Shown here piece after piece: positions 59,868 through 60,157 of a DNA stretch of 60,157 nucleotides. The stretch comes from Prevotella sp. (GTDB lineage Bacteria > Bacteroidota > Bacteroidia > Bacteroidales > Bacteroidaceae). The notes under the pieces are model-generated. The model worked only from the letters and a program-made list of their open reading frames with translations, was not told where the DNA came from and did no database searches. The position numbers and the translations under genes were made by a program. The stretch lies in the NCBI GenBank assembly GCA_017443345.1, contig JAFSNR010000035.1, positions 1 to 60,157 on the forward strand, given 5' to 3'. The first letter of the stretch is position 1. Each line of letters opens with the position of its first letter.

Positions 59868-59875
59868 TATCTTTG
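59868..59875 (+). promoter_or_regulatory. -7 box before the short ORF at the right edge
   Basis: TATCTTTG, 32 bases before an ATG at 59908; a credible TAnnTTTG promoter. Confidence 0.5.
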
Positions 59876-59907
59876 TGGTCGATTTTTGAATACTAAACCG
59901 ATACAAG

Positions 59908-60006
59908 ATGGAAACAAACGATAAAATTGGATCTGCCTTCGAAAACATCGTTTTCTACGGCAGAAAACGATGTTTTCGTAGTCAGGAAACACCATATCCC
60001 GCCTGA
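59908..60006 (+). CDS. Short ORF disrupted by a palindrome
   Basis: 32 codons beginning METNDKIGSAFENIVFYGRK and ending at TGA 60004-60006. A perfect palindrome with 17-base arms (59940-59956 and 59962-59978) lies inside it. In the +1 frame, downstream of the palindrome, an open stretch runs VFVVRKHHIPPEEPLVSAS to a TAA near 60071, and would join the start if 22 bases were removed. It may therefore be an interrupted roughly 50-residue protein, or a leader ORF. No function is recognised. Confidence 0.35.
   Translation: METNDKIGSAFENIVFYGRKRCFRSQETPYPA
59940..59978. repeat. Perfect palindrome, 17-base arms, 5-base loop
   Basis: Left arm CGAAAACATCGTTTTCT, loop ACGGC, right arm its exact complement. 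There is no T run after it on either strand, so it is not a typical terminator. Confidence 0.85.
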
Positions 60007-60063
60007 GGAGCCGTTGGTATCAGCCAGCGATTACACCATTATCCAAGTGCAAAAAGAATTAAA

Positions 60064-60157
60064 GGAATAACCCTGGCTTATTCCGAAATAACCCTGCCTT
60101 ATTCGCAAACAACCCACCCTTATTTTGAAATAAGCGGCACTTATTCGCAAATAAGCG
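60064..60157. repeat. 21-bp-period tandem array running off the window
   Basis: Four 21-base units and part of a fifth (AATAACCCTGCCTTATTCGCA type), with AATAA and CTTATT kept in most. Each unit contains an AATAA/TTATT inverted pair. The period is a multiple of three, and one frame stays open (ITLAYSE, ITLPYSQ, THPYFEI, SGTYSQI). Confidence 0.75.

Noticed and set aside
60064-60157. CRISPR repeats at the right edge
   Set aside because: Units are contiguous and degenerate, without unique spacers.

Overview
The window reads as chromosome of a Bacteroidales bacterium, most likely a gut or rumen Prevotella/Segatella-type species. The reasons are the Bacteroidetes -7 promoter box (TAnnTTTG, mostly TACCTTTGC or TATCTTTGC) in front of most transcription units, weak ribosome binding sites, a type III glutamine synthetase, a SusC/SusD polysaccharide utilization locus (PUL), a BspA-like leucine-rich-repeat protein with a T9SS-like tail, and many short 7-bp-period repeats between genes. 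No tRNA, rRNA, CRISPR array or transposase was seen.

Layout. 0-6.2 kb: the tail of a small protein overlapping a radical SAM/SPASM enzyme (probably an rSAM/lipoprotein pair), an inositol-monophosphatase-family protein, a TerB/J-domain membrane co-chaperone, a secreted transglutaminase-like protein and convergent cutC. 6.3-13.7 kb: nitrogen assimilation and lysine/peptidoglycan precursors on the minus strand: glnN, an outer-membrane barrel, amtB, glnB, then dapL and dapF. 13.9-20.1 kb: an AT-rich accessory stretch with 11-bp repeat arrays, a long structured RNA of unknown family, several unrecognised small genes, a BspA-like protein and a winged-helix gene remnant. 20.3-22.3 kb: flavin reductase, rubrerythrin and an AlkD-like protein. 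22.3-36.5 kb: a glutamine-amidotransferase block, gltD-gltB on minus and pyrG, purF, carA-carB' and asnB on plus, diverging from one 290-bp control region. 36.6-37.2 kb: queH. 37.2-59.7 kb: a PUL with susC, susD, a membrane protein, a heme-motif propeller lipoprotein, GH92, GH29, GH3 and GH92 on minus, and divergent GH2 and GH65 on plus. The end holds a short disrupted ORF with a 17-bp-arm palindrome and a 21-bp-period array.

How it works together. AmtB and PII (GlnB) handle ammonium entry, GlnN makes glutamine, GltBD makes glutamate, and PyrG, PurF, CarAB and AsnB spend glutamine nitrogen. Promoters of glnN, glnB-amtB, pyrG-asnB and dapF-dapL carry the same set of boxes at the same spacing over about 160 bp upstream of TACCTTTGC, with the divergent gltB promoter sharing the pyrG copy. 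I take this as a candidate nitrogen-control module not described in anything I recall. The PUL would process a fucose- and mannose-containing glycan such as an N-glycan or glycoprotein.

Three oddities stand out. gltB is split by a frameshift that loss of exactly one 7-bp repeat unit would repair. carA is fused, through a linker encoded by a palindromic repeat, to a carB that stops after its first half. Intergenic-type repeats lie inside the reading frames of suhB-like, gltD, gltB, pyrG, carAB and a GH92 signal peptide.
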